Shown: positions 8,200-16,855 of the stretch, piece after piece
How positions within the stretch are numbered: position 1 is the first letter of the stretch
Layout of the letters: every line of letters starts with the position of its first letter
DNA from: an uncultured Lachnospiraceae bacterium
GTDB taxonomy: Bacteria; Bacillota; Clostridia; Lachnospirales; Lachnospiraceae
Direction: 5' to 3'
Assembly (NCBI GenBank): GCA_910585075.1
Contig: CAJUED010000013.1
Location: 33,852-97,851, forward strand
Length of the DNA stretch: 64,000 bases
Program-made: the position numbers and the translations under genes
Notes under the pieces: generated by a model
Database searches by the model: none
What the model was told of the DNA's origin: nothing
The model's input: only the letters and a program-made list of their open reading frames with translations

Positions 8200-9322
8200 A
8201 CAGTTTTTCCCCCTTTCCCCGCTTCCTTTCATAAATCAGCACAGTAAGCAACACACACAGGACGCCAAAGGCCGCGTAATACCCTCTGTTTATAAATAAT
8301 TCCTTCTCCATGGATGAAAAAAGCGCGCTCTCTCCCATGGTATTCCACCTTGCCACCAGCTTTAAGCCAAAGTCCCCTACCAGGGTACTTGCGCCAAATA
8401 AGCCTCCGATTCCCCAGACTGTCTGTACAAACACCGCAAGAATACTGTCGGTAAACTCCGTAATCAGAAAAGCCAGGGCAAGTACAGCCATAATTTCCGG
8501 TAAAAGCCACACCGAAGGCACCGTCAGGAAAGCCCAAAAATCCCCTCTGACTCCCACTTCTTTGGCCATCTCATAAAGGGGCATCTGAAGATAAAATGCC
8601 ATGGTAAATACCGGCAGACAAAGAAGCGTCAGATTGGCCAGATAGCGGCTTAAAACAACTTTCACTCCCAAAGCCGATTTGGAAAAAATAACCTGCTGTG
8701 CCTTGGCCCGTTTGTCATAAAGCCCCCTTGATACGCCTATAAAAATCGGTAAAATTGAAAGCACAATCCCGGCATAGTCGCAAAAAAGACGCATGCCTGC
8801 TTTTGTCAACCGGTCACTTATGCATAACTGGTCATATTCCGTCTTTGCCTGTTCGTAAGTCATGGGAACGTAGATTCTGTTTTCATAGCTTTTCTTTTCA
8901 TAGGAAGAACCTTTTCCTACAAGACGGCAGATCTCCTCCATTGCTCCCTGAAATTCTTCATAGGTAAGCGTCTCAAAGCTTTTTCCGGTGCATTGTTTTA
9001 AAATTTCCTTCGCCCGCTCCATTTCCTTTTCCGTCAGATTTACCCCTTTATAAAATCCCAACGGATAGGTTGCAAAAGAGTTGTGAGAGACTTCCTCCAT
9101 CAGATTCGCCAGGGTTCCCTCCATAATCAGCGCTTTATCATGGGTGATGGTCTCACCATAATAAGACTGTCCCGGCATCGGTTCCTGCAATTCCTGCATT
9201 TCCCGCCATCCATCATTGCTTAGCTGACTGTTTACAAACAACACAAAAACCACAACATAAATAAGATACACAGGACTTTTTAAAGTCTGCTTACACTCTT
9301 TCAAAAATAATGCTCCAAACAT
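8171..9322 (-). CDS. ABC-2 type exporter permease, large subunit
   Basis: About 383 residues from the ATG at 9320-9322, which has an AGAAAGGGA site; the open frame extends further upstream without a better start. An N-terminal membrane helix (PVYLIYVVVFVLFVN) is followed by an outer loop of about 150 residues (EPMPGQSYYGETIT through SDRLTKAG) and then six membrane segments, the usual ABC-2 layout. It lies between the ATPase and the short permease and overlaps the latter. Such systems export peptides, antibiotics or lipids; which one applies here is not shown. Confidence 0.75.
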   Translation of the reverse strand: MFGALFLKECKQTLKSPVYLIYVVVFVLFVNSQLSNDGWREMQELQEPMPGQSYYGETITHDKALIMEGTLANLMEEVSHNSFATYPLGFYKGVNLTEKEMERAKEILKQCTGKSFETLTYEEFQGAMEEICRLVGKGSSYEKKSYENRIYVPMTYEQAKTEYDQLCISDRLTKAGMRLFCDYAGIVLSILPIFIGVSRGLYDKRAKAQQVIFSKSALGVKVVLSRYLANLTLLCLPVFTMAFYLQMPLYEMAKEVGVRGDFWAFLTVPSVWLLPEIMAVLALAFLITEFTDSILAVFVQTVWGIGGLFGASTLVGDFGLKLVARWNTMGESALFSSMEKELFINRGYYAAFGVLCVLLTVLIYERKRGKGEKLYGKVRETDH

Positions 9323-9406
9323 AGCGCTTTTCCCTTTCTTTTTTATTCCATATGCCGTATCCCGGAACGCGGCAGCTTTGCTCTTTGCTCCAATGAACAC
9401 ACGTTA

Positions 9407-10300
9407 TCATTCCCGGTAAACAGACAAAGCCTCGGATTCCCGGTGCATCAGGTACATATATGCGTCCTCCACATCCGCCTGCACCCATCTCGCCTGGGGA
9501 AAAGGTTTTTCATCCGCTATTATTTTTACCCCCGCGCTGGTTCCGGTGGTAAGGATGCCGGTTACCATATATTTTTCTTTTACCCGCTCCAGCTCCGTCA
9601 CAGGAATTTCCACATGATATACTTTCCCTTCCACATAGGAAAGCAGCTCCGCCACCTTCCCCTGAAAGACGATCTTTCCCTGATTTAATACGGCAATGTT
9701 TTCACAGGTGGCCTCAATATCCCCTACAATATGCGTGGACAGTAAAACAATCCTCTCTTTTGCAATCTCGCACAGAAGATTACGGAAACGGATTCGCTCC
9801 TCAGGGTCTAAACCTGCGGTGGGTTCATCCACAATAATGATTTCAGGGTCATGTATGATAGCCTGGGCTATTCCAAGGCGCCGCTTCATTCCTCCCGACA
9901 TGGCTCTTACTTTTGTCCTCTTTTTTTCTGCCAGATTGACCCTTTCAAGGGTTTTCATAACCTTTACTTTCCGCTCGGCCTTACTCATTCCCGAGAGCAC
10001 TGCCAGATAGTCCAGGGCTTCATAAGCGCTCATATTTCCATACATGGAAAACTCCTGGGGCAGATACCCCGTCATGCTTCTTATCTGCCTGTTGTTTTCT
10101 ATAGGGACGCCGCAGACGGTGATTTCGCCCTTTGTCTTTTTAAGCAAAGTGGCCAGCACTCTCATCAATGTGGTTTTTCCTGCGCCATTTGGCCCAAGAA
10201 GTCCGAACATTCCCTGTGGAATGGTCAGACTCACATTGGATAATGCCTGCTTTTTCCCATAATTTTTTGTCAGATTCCGAATTTCAATTGCCGCCTCCAT
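9407..10300 (-). CDS. ABC transporter ATP-binding protein
   Basis: This 297-residue cytoplasmic ATPase has Walker A GPNGAGKTT (about residues 35-43), a Q-loop YLPQEFSMYG, the signature MSGGMKRRLGIAQA, Walker B IIIVDEPTAGLDP and the switch histidine in LLSTHIVGDIEA. The C-terminal 80 residues, with YHVEIPVTELERVKEKY, are the regulatory tail common to ABC-2 exporter ATPases. It is the first gene of the exporter operon, 84 bp upstream of the large permease. Start ATG preceded by GGGAGAAG. Confidence 0.9.
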   Translation of the reverse strand: MEAAIEIRNLTKNYGKKQALSNVSLTIPQGMFGLLGPNGAGKTTLMRVLATLLKKTKGEITVCGVPIENNRQIRSMTGYLPQEFSMYGNMSAYEALDYLAVLSGMSKAERKVKVMKTLERVNLAEKKRTKVRAMSGGMKRRLGIAQAIIHDPEIIIVDEPTAGLDPEERIRFRNLLCEIAKERIVLLSTHIVGDIEATCENIAVLNQGKIVFQGKVAELLSYVEGKVYHVEIPVTELERVKEKYMVTGILTTGTSAGVKIIADEKPFPQARWVQADVEDAYMYLMHRESEALSVYRE

Positions 10301-10486
10301 TGATATCCACTTCTCCCTTCTTAATACTTACTGATAACAAATAATCGTAAAGCCAAATATTACGGAAAGCCCGCACCATATCAGGTTCACACTCATCCTG
10401 TTAAAAATAAGTGTAAAAGGAAAAACTTTATAAATTCGTCACTTAAATTTTAAGAAATTCTAACGATTTTCGAAAAATTTATAGAT

Positions 10487-10516
10487 AAAAAAGCACCGGT
10501 TTGTTGCACCGATGCT
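10487..10516 (-). terminator. Rho-independent terminator of the hybrid histidine kinase gene
   Basis: On the minus strand AGCATCGGT pairs with ACCGGTGCT (one G-U pair) and is followed by six T residues, 17 bp after the stop codon at 10533. The 170 bp between this site and the ABC ATPase start is AT-rich and shows no gene. Confidence 0.85.
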
Positions 10517-10532
10517 TTCATCCTGTTTTCGT

Positions 10533-13496
10533 CTATTCTGTTTTCCCTGTCTGTTTTGCTTTGCCGCTCAGCACCTGTCCAAGGGTGACGTTCAGTTTAT
10601 CCCGTTGAACCGGTTTGGCAATATGCGCGTCCATACCGGATTCAATTGCGTCCCTTACATCATCCACAAAAGCGTTGGCAGTCATGGCAATGATGGGAAC
10701 CGTCTTTGCAGAAGGATGACGGCTGCTTCGGATAGCCCTTGTTGCGGCATAACCATCCATCACAGGCATTTGCACATCCATCAGAATCATATCGTATTCT
10801 CCGGGAGCGGAGGCCTCAAATTTATTTACGGCTTCCTGTCCATTGTCCGCAATATCACAGGTGGCACCCAAGGTACTGAGAATCTTAACCAGAATCATTC
10901 GATTGGCCACAATATCATCCACCACCAGAATGTGTTTATCCTGAACGGAATTGGGCTGGAGCACATCCGCCGCCTTATGTCCGCCCATAACTCTCCTGAT
11001 TGCCTCTTTGAAGGTACTCATAAAGAAAGGCTTTGGCATAAAATGATTTACGCCAATCTCCATGGCTTCCTGCTCAATCTCGCTCCAGTCATAGGCCGTC
11101 AGAAGTAGAATCGGTATCTTATCCGAATAATTTTTGCGAATCAGGCGGGCAGTCTCAAGACCGTTTAATCCCGGCATCTTCCAATCCAGTAAAATCAAAT
11201 CATAAGGATGCCCCGCTTCCCGATTGGAGCGCATCATTTCAATAGCTGTCTCTCCATCTGTGGCATATTCTATTTCCACACCGGTTCTTGTCATTGTTTT
11301 TACTATATTGCGGCAGACCTCCTCGTCGTCATCCGTCACGATCATTCTGGTTATATTGTAATCGTTCCAGAACTTGGGATCATCCTCCCTCTCCTGAATG
11401 CGCAGTTCCAGTTCCACTACAAAGGTACTTCCCCCATTCAGTTCACTTTCCACACTGATGGTGCCGCTCATTAAATCCACAAGACTTTTTGTGATGGCCA
11501 TTCCAAGACCGGTTCCCTGTATCTGATGGGTAACTTTTGTCTCCTCCCTGGTAAAGGGGTCAAAAATTACCTTTAAGTAATCTTCGCTCATCCCAAGGCC
11601 ATTGTCACTGACGGTAAAACGGATACGGCTGTAATTGTCCACAACCTGGGGTAACTCCTCCACCCGCATCTGGATGGTGCCCCCTTCCGGAGTATATTTT
11701 ACCGCATTGGACAGAAGGTTAATCAAAATTTGATTGATTCGCAGCTTATCCCCAAGCAAATGCTCATAATTCAAGTGAGCGGCAAAAATGTTGAAGGTCT
11801 GATTCTTGGCCTTGGTCTGTGGACGAATGATGGTATTGATCTCCTCGATCACTTCGGCCAGGTTCATTTCCGAGATACTCAAACTAGCGCTGCCGCTCTC
11901 AATTTTATTCATATCAAGCACATCATTGATAAGCCCCAGCAGGTGCTGGCTTGCAGCGTCTATACGTTGAGCGTACTCTCTTACCATTTCAGGATTGTCC
12001 GCCTCATCCCGCATCAGGGTCAGAAAACCGATAATGGCATTCATCGGGGTACGGATGTCATGACTGACATTGCTTAAAAATGCGCTTTTTGCATTGTTGG
12101 CCGCCTGTGCCATCTTTAGTGCCTCCGACAGGGAATTCTGAGCCTTCCGCTCTTTGGTTCTGTCGGAAATATAAATCACCCTCTTGGTTTTTCCCTGAAT
12201 GCTGGCACAGTAAACACTTTCCAAAAAGAATTTGTGCTCGCCGGTCTCGGGGTTTACCCTCTCGATATTCCGTTCCTTTGCCTGCCCGGGAACAAGGGCA
12301 AGAATCTCATCATAATAAGCTTTGGTGTCCGTGGCATTTATGGATAAATCGTAGGCCTCAATGGCGCCCACCGCATTTTCCGGATCAAGGCCAAGCACAC
12401 GTTTTGCATTAGGACTGATATACTCTAAAGCGTTTGTGTCATGATTCAACATCATGTATACATCATCCGTGTTGCCTGAGAGATAATTGACAAAAACCTC
12501 AAACAGCTGGGCCTGATATTCAATCAGTTTCTCCTTATCCGCAATGTCCTTGTGCGTCCGCCAGATAAGCAGTACAAATATCGTACAGATGGCAAGGACA
12601 AGGGTGAGCAGTCCTAACGCCATCTGGGAATCCATCAGCATCTGCTCCGTCTCCGCCGAGATTGCATCTAACGGAACAATGGATACCAAAGACCAGTCTT
12701 CCACGTTCTTGATGGGCACATAAGTATAGACATATGCTCCCATATCGCCGTTAAAAATCATACTGCCCGTCTCGTTATCGCGAAGTGCCTCCATGAAGTT
12801 GTCGATATCCGCCTGCTGACCATAGACTTCATTGACAATGTCAATAATATTTTCGTATAATTGGTCGCCTATCATATCAATGGAGCGCAATAAAATATCT
12901 CCATCCTGATTCACCACATAAGCCAGGCCCTGTTCATTATAAAAAGAAAGGGAAAAGGTTTCCGAAACTTTGGTGCGGTCGTAGCTTTTTTGAATAAGGC
13001 CTCTGTCACCATTGTTAAAAGTAAAGGTCTCATAATAGCCAAATTTAGGATTGCCCGAAAAAAGCCCGATATAGGTATCACGGACGCCGCTGCCGTTTAA
13101 GCTTCTATAATAATTAAGATTTTCTTCATCCACCTGCCGGATCTTATCAGATGCGTTGCTGCAGAACCACCCCTCGTCAAGGCAGATGACCGAGTAAATC
13201 GCATCCACTTCTTCGAACATGGTCAACTGTCTTTGAATTTCTTCCGGGTTGTTGTGGTCGCTGCCGGAGAAATATTTGGCAAAACTGTGCAGCCGCTCCC
13301 TGTCCCCTGAAATAAAGCTGTCCAGGGCCTGTTGCTGTTGCAGAGTTACGGTCATAACATTCTGAATTGCATGATTCTGCAGATTATCACGCAGCTGTTC
13401 CACATAGTGAACGCCGCCGACCATGATGATTCCCATACAGACAATAATCAGGATAATCAACACGAGCCGTTGGTGCCTTCGTACTTTCTTGATCAT
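10533..13496 (-). CDS. Hybrid sensor histidine kinase with two receiver domains
   Basis: About 987 residues from the ATG at 13494-13496, chosen because GGAGG lies 9 nt upstream. Order of parts: membrane helix (about 10-30), an outer Cache-like sensor of about 250 residues, second membrane helix (about 290-310), a PAS-like domain, HisKA with the phosphorylated histidine in SHDIRTPMN (His479), HATPase_c with the N-box, and two receiver domains whose phospho-acceptor aspartates are in LLDWKMPG (Asp771) and LMDVQMPVMDG (Asp907). There is no HPt domain or DNA-binding output in the window, so the phosphate must pass to a partner elsewhere or the receivers act within the protein. It has a possible structured leader and its own terminator. 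Confidence 0.9.
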   Translation of the reverse strand: MIKKVRRHQRLVLIILIIVCMGIIMVGGVHYVEQLRDNLQNHAIQNVMTVTLQQQQALDSFISGDRERLHSFAKYFSGSDHNNPEEIQRQLTMFEEVDAIYSVICLDEGWFCSNASDKIRQVDEENLNYYRSLNGSGVRDTYIGLFSGNPKFGYYETFTFNNGDRGLIQKSYDRTKVSETFSLSFYNEQGLAYVVNQDGDILLRSIDMIGDQLYENIIDIVNEVYGQQADIDNFMEALRDNETGSMIFNGDMGAYVYTYVPIKNVEDWSLVSIVPLDAISAETEQMLMDSQMALGLLTLVLAICTIFVLLIWRTHKDIADKEKLIEYQAQLFEVFVNYLSGNTDDVYMMLNHDTNALEYISPNAKRVLGLDPENAVGAIEAYDLSINATDTKAYYDEILALVPGQAKERNIERVNPETGEHKFFLESVYCASIQGKTKRVIYISDRTKERKAQNSLSEALKMAQAANNAKSAFLSNVSHDIRTPMNAIIGFLTLMRDEADNPEMVREYAQRIDAASQHLLGLINDVLDMNKIESGSASLSISEMNLAEVIEEINTIIRPQTKAKNQTFNIFAAHLNYEHLLGDKLRINQILINLLSNAVKYTPEGGTIQMRVEELPQVVDNYSRIRFTVSDNGLGMSEDYLKVIFDPFTREETKVTHQIQGTGLGMAITKSLVDLMSGTISVESELNGGSTFVVELELRIQEREDDPKFWNDYNITRMIVTDDDEEVCRNIVKTMTRTGVEIEYATDGETAIEMMRSNREAGHPYDLILLDWKMPGLNGLETARLIRKNYSDKIPILLLTAYDWSEIEQEAMEIGVNHFMPKPFFMSTFKEAIRRVMGGHKAADVLQPNSVQDKHILVVDDIVANRMILVKILSTLGATCDIADNGQEAVNKFEASAPGEYDMILMDVQMPVMDGYAATRAIRSSRHPSAKTVPIIAMTANAFVDDVRDAIESGMDAHIAKPVQRDKLNVTLGQVLSGKAKQTGKTE

Positions 13497-13539
13497 TTCC
13501 AATTGCCTCCACAATCTCATATTACGGGCGAAATTATAA

Positions 13540-13611
13540 GGTGGGTCCGTATCACCTGACCACCGACGGCTTTAAAATATCTTCCGCCTCGGTAAAACGG
13601 GGGTGTTACCC
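13540..13611 (-). promoter_or_regulatory. Candidate structured RNA leader of the hybrid kinase gene
   Basis: Within the 390-bp region between the kinase and the divergent pantothenate operon, the minus strand can form a short GGG/CCC hairpin (13601-13611), a strong stem ACCGAGGC/GCCGTCGGT with one bulge (13562-13593), and a third stem GGTGGTC/GACCCACC (13540-13564). The second and third stems share three bases and so are mutually exclusive. It lies about 45 nt upstream of the kinase start. No known riboswitch class matched; this is inference from pairing only. Confidence 0.35.
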
Positions 13612-13831
13612 TATTGGCAAAATCCTTTATAACAGCAGTTGGAAAATGATTTATTCGAGTATGTATACAATGCAAATTGAATGTATGGCTTTGCTGAATG
13701 GACATGCGTAAGAGTTTGCTTCTCCTTACTAATAACTATACCAAACTAACTGAAAAAAACAAGAGATTTTGAAGAAATATCCGTATTTTTCGATATTTTT
13801 CTTACTTCTTACATTTGTATTCATATATGTA

Positions 13832-13860
13832 TTGTCAGCAAAAAACTTGTGTGGTATGAT
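13832..13860 (+). promoter_or_regulatory. Promoter of the pantothenate/CoA operon
   Basis: TTGTCA (13832-13837), a 17-bp spacer and TATGAT (13855-13860), 50 bp before the ECF S-component start. The intervening leader is short and has no recognisable riboswitch. Confidence 0.65.
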
Positions 13861-13910
13861 TACACCGTATTGTATCTCAGAAAGAGAATAATAACAGGAG
13901 GAAATGAACC

Positions 13911-14762
13911 ATGAAAAATGAAAAGACTTATGAACTTGTGCTTCTGGCACTGTTCACTGCCATTATTGTCATAATGGCATTCACACCGCTGGGGTATATC
14001 CCTTTAGTTGTAATCAATGCAACTGTCATCCATATCCCGGTCATCCTTGGAGCGCTATTTTTAGGACCGAAAAAAGGTGCATTCTTAGGATTCGTATTTG
14101 GTTTCACCAGCTTTATCAACAACACATTTAAGGCGGTTACCGCATCGGCTTTTGTATTTTCACCGATTTTGGCGGCAAACGTCATCGGCGTATCCGGTAT
14201 CTTTAAAAGCCTTTACATCTGCTTTGTGCCCCGGATACTGGTGGGAGTTGTTCCCTATTTTGTGTATATTCTGATTCAGAGACTGCTAAAAAGTGAACGG
14301 AAAATATGGCGTGTTGTGATTAACGCAGTGGTATCCCTTATTCTTTTTGTATCCCTCAGAGCATTTGTATGCAATCTCATAAAAACAGACGCCGGCAGCA
14401 TTGCAGGCACAGTACTTGGTATTGTGGGCGGCATCGCTTTGTTTGCGGTTCTGACCGTCACCAGCGGAAAGCAGACTACCACAGGCACTGCTCTCGCTTA
14501 TGCTGGAATTGCAGGGGCTTTTACCAACACACTGCTTGTTATGAGCGGTATTTTCGTTCTGTATAAGGATGCCTATGCACAGGCCCTTGGCATTGCAGGC
14601 GATACCGTTATTGATGTGATCATGGGTATTATCAGCTTCAACGGCATTGTGGAAGCCACTGTTGCCGCAATCTTAATTGCAGGTGTGGGCATGGCCCTTT
14701 TACAGGTAAAGCCAATCAAAGCGGAGAAGGTTTACAAAAAAGAAATGATGCAGAAAATATAA
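13911..14762 (+). CDS. ECF transporter S component, probably for pantothenate
   Basis: This 283-residue integral membrane protein begins with the typical ECF substrate-binding N-terminus (ELVLLALFTAIIVIMAFTPL then GALFLGPKKGAFLGFVFG). Several further membrane segments follow, two of them Gly/Ala-rich. S components bind a vitamin and use an ATPase/EcfT module encoded elsewhere; none is present here. The 36-bp gap to coaX and the coaBC gene after it make pantothenate the most likely substrate. Start ATG behind AACAGGAGGAAA. C-terminal extension KAEKVYKKEMMQK is cytoplasmic. Confidence 0.75.
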   Translation: MKNEKTYELVLLALFTAIIVIMAFTPLGYIPLVVINATVIHIPVILGALFLGPKKGAFLGFVFGFTSFINNTFKAVTASAFVFSPILAANVIGVSGIFKSLYICFVPRILVGVVPYFVYILIQRLLKSERKIWRVVINAVVSLILFVSLRAFVCNLIKTDAGSIAGTVLGIVGGIALFAVLTVTSGKQTTTGTALAYAGIAGAFTNTLLVMSGIFVLYKDAYAQALGIAGDTVIDVIMGIISFNGIVEATVAAILIAGVGMALLQVKPIKAEKVYKKEMMQKI

Positions 14763-14798
14763 AAGTGTGCACGAATAACAGGAAGGCGGGAATTTAAT

Positions 14799-15575
14799 AT
14801 GATTTTAGCGATTGATATCGGAAATACCAATATTGTAATCGGATGTATTGCAGAGGAAAAAATTTACTTTGTGGAGAGAGTTGCCACAAACATATCCAAA
14901 ACAGAGCTTGAATATGTGGTAGAGTTTAAAACGCTTCTGGAATTATATAAAGTAAAAATGAAAGAGATTACCGGCTGCATCATTGCTTCCGTGGTACCAC
15001 CCTTAAATAATATCGTGAAAACCGCCATGGAGAAACTTTTTCACATATCTCCCCTGCTTGTGGGGCCCGGCGTAAAAACCGGCCTGAATATCCTGATGGA
15101 CAATCCCGGTCAGGTAGGCTCGGATTTGATTGTAAATGCGGTGGCCGGGCTCCAGTACTACGGAGCCCCTATCATTATGATCGATATGGGAACTGCCACC
15201 ACCATCAGTGTGGTGGATGATAAGAAAAATTATGTCGGCGGCATGATTCTGCCCGGAGTGAAGGTTTCGCTGGAATCTTTGGTGGCCCGTACCTCACAGC
15301 TTCCAAGAATCAGTCTGGAAGCGCCCAAAAAGGTTATCGGAACCAACACCATCGACTGTATGAAAAGCGGCATCATTCTTGGGCAGGCTGCCTGTATAGA
15401 CGGAATGATTGACAGAATATGGGAGGAACTTGGCTATCAGGCCCCGGTGGTTGCCACAGGAGGACTGGCCGGCCATATTATTCCCTGCTGTAAGAAAAAA
15501 ATCATCTGCGACAACGAGCTCACATTAAAGGGACTTGATATCATTTACCGGAAAAATATGGACTTGAAGGCTTAA
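14799..15575 (+). CDS. coaX: Type III pantothenate kinase
   Basis: This 258-residue CoaX phosphorylates pantothenate, the first step of CoA synthesis. It has the ASKHA phosphate-1 motif AIDIGNTNIVIG at the N-terminus, GPGVKTGLNI and the family motif DMGTATTISVVD, followed by GGMILPGVKVSLESL and the adenosine site ATGGLAGHI. Type III enzymes need a monovalent cation and are not feedback-inhibited by CoA. Length is normal. AAGGCGGG site upstream; second gene of the pan/coa operon. Confidence 0.95.
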   Translation: MILAIDIGNTNIVIGCIAEEKIYFVERVATNISKTELEYVVEFKTLLELYKVKMKEITGCIIASVVPPLNNIVKTAMEKLFHISPLLVGPGVKTGLNILMDNPGQVGSDLIVNAVAGLQYYGAPIIMIDMGTATTISVVDDKKNYVGGMILPGVKVSLESLVARTSQLPRISLEAPKKVIGTNTIDCMKSGIILGQAACIDGMIDRIWEELGYQAPVVATGGLAGHIIPCCKKKIICDNELTLKGLDIIYRKNMDLKA

Positions 15576-15631
15576 TTGACGCCTCCATCACTGCATACGG
15601 TAATAGCAACAGATTAAACGGAGGATTTACA

Positions 15632-16834
15632 ATGTTAAAAGGTAAGCATATCGTACTGGGTGTAACCGGCAGTATTGCCGCCTACAAAATTGCATCCCTT
15701 GCCAGTATGTTACGGAAACAGGGGGCTGACACCACTGTTATCATGACAAGGAATGCCACCAACTTTATTCATCCTATTACCTTTGAGGAATTAACCGGCA
15801 ACAAATGCCTGGTTGATACCTTTGACCGCAACTTCCGGCACAACGTGGAACATGTGGCCCTGGCAAAGCAGACGGATGTGTTTTTAGTGGCGCCGGCTTC
15901 CGCCAATGTGATTGCAAAGGCGGCCCACGGTATCGCGGACGATATGCTGACCACCACCCTACTGGCATGCCAGTGTCCGAAAATCTTTGCCCCGGCCATG
16001 AACACAAGAATGTTCCACAATCCGATTTTGCAGGACAATTTAAAAATACTTAAGCGTTATGGGATGGAAGTCATTGCCCCCGCCACCGGATACCTGGCCT
16101 GCGGCGACACCGGTGAAGGGAAAATGCCCGAGCCGGAGCTATTGTTTGAATATATCGTCAAGGCATTGACGCCCAAGGATATGGAAGCCGTCAATCTGCT
16201 TGTCACGGCTGGCCCCACCCAGGAAAAAATTGACCCGGTGCGCTACATCAGCAATCATTCCACCGGAAAAATGGGCTATGCCATAGCAAGAGCGGCTGTC
16301 ATGCGGGGCGCAAATGTAACCCTGGTCACCGGGAAAACCGCTCTCACACCTCCCATCGGCGTTCATACCATAAACATCACATCCGCCCAAGATATGGCGG
16401 ATGCGGTGAAAGAATATGCTCCGAAACAGGATATCATCATCAAGGCGGCAGCGGTGGCTGACTATCGTCCAAAACACGCCGCAGACCAAAAAGTAAAGAA
16501 AAAAGACAAAGACATGGCTATCGAGCTGGAACGGACCGAGGACATTCTCGGTTTCCTTGGAGCTCACAAACCGGCCGGGCAGTTCTTATGCGGCTTTTCC
16601 ATGGAAACGGAAAATATGATTGAAAATTCCCGGGAAAAGCTGGTGCGGAAAAATCTTGATCTGATTGTGGCAAATAACCTGAAACAGGAAGGCGCCGGGT
16701 TCGGCACCGATACCAATGTCGTAACCCTGCTATCCAATAAGGATACAATAGAACTTCCCATAATGAGCAAAGAAGATGTGGCGGACGCACTCCTAACCCA
16801 TATCATCCATGCCAGGGGGGAAAAAGACACCTAA
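15632..16834 (+). CDS. coaBC: Bifunctional phosphopantothenoylcysteine synthetase/decarboxylase
   Basis: This 400-residue protein carries out the two steps after pantothenate kinase. The N-terminal flavoprotein decarboxylase (CoaC, about 1-180) has GVTGSIAAYKIASL, the histidine motif RHNVEHVALA, PAMNTRMF and ACGDTGEGKMPEP. The C-terminal synthetase (CoaB, about 190-400) has VTAGPTQEKIDPVRYISN, STGKMGYAIA and AAVADYRP, and ends normally. GGAGG lies 8 nt before the start. The operon therefore couples uptake of pantothenate to its conversion to phosphopantetheine. Confidence 0.95.
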   Translation: MLKGKHIVLGVTGSIAAYKIASLASMLRKQGADTTVIMTRNATNFIHPITFEELTGNKCLVDTFDRNFRHNVEHVALAKQTDVFLVAPASANVIAKAAHGIADDMLTTTLLACQCPKIFAPAMNTRMFHNPILQDNLKILKRYGMEVIAPATGYLACGDTGEGKMPEPELLFEYIVKALTPKDMEAVNLLVTAGPTQEKIDPVRYISNHSTGKMGYAIARAAVMRGANVTLVTGKTALTPPIGVHTINITSAQDMADAVKEYAPKQDIIIKAAAVADYRPKHAADQKVKKKDKDMAIELERTEDILGFLGAHKPAGQFLCGFSMETENMIENSREKLVRKNLDLIVANNLKQEGAGFGTDTNVVTLLSNKDTIELPIMSKEDVADALLTHIIHARGEKDT

Positions 16835-16855
16835 GCCCCGGTTATTGCCACCCTA

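Noticed and set aside
7333..8247. 304-aa plus-strand open frame
   Set aside because: It lies antisense to araM and the ABC permease, has low-complexity His/Ser/Pro composition and no ribosome site; a shadow of the minus-strand genes.
13521..13910. c-di-GMP riboswitch before the hybrid kinase
   Set aside because: The GEMM core sequences are absent; only unexplained hairpins were seen.
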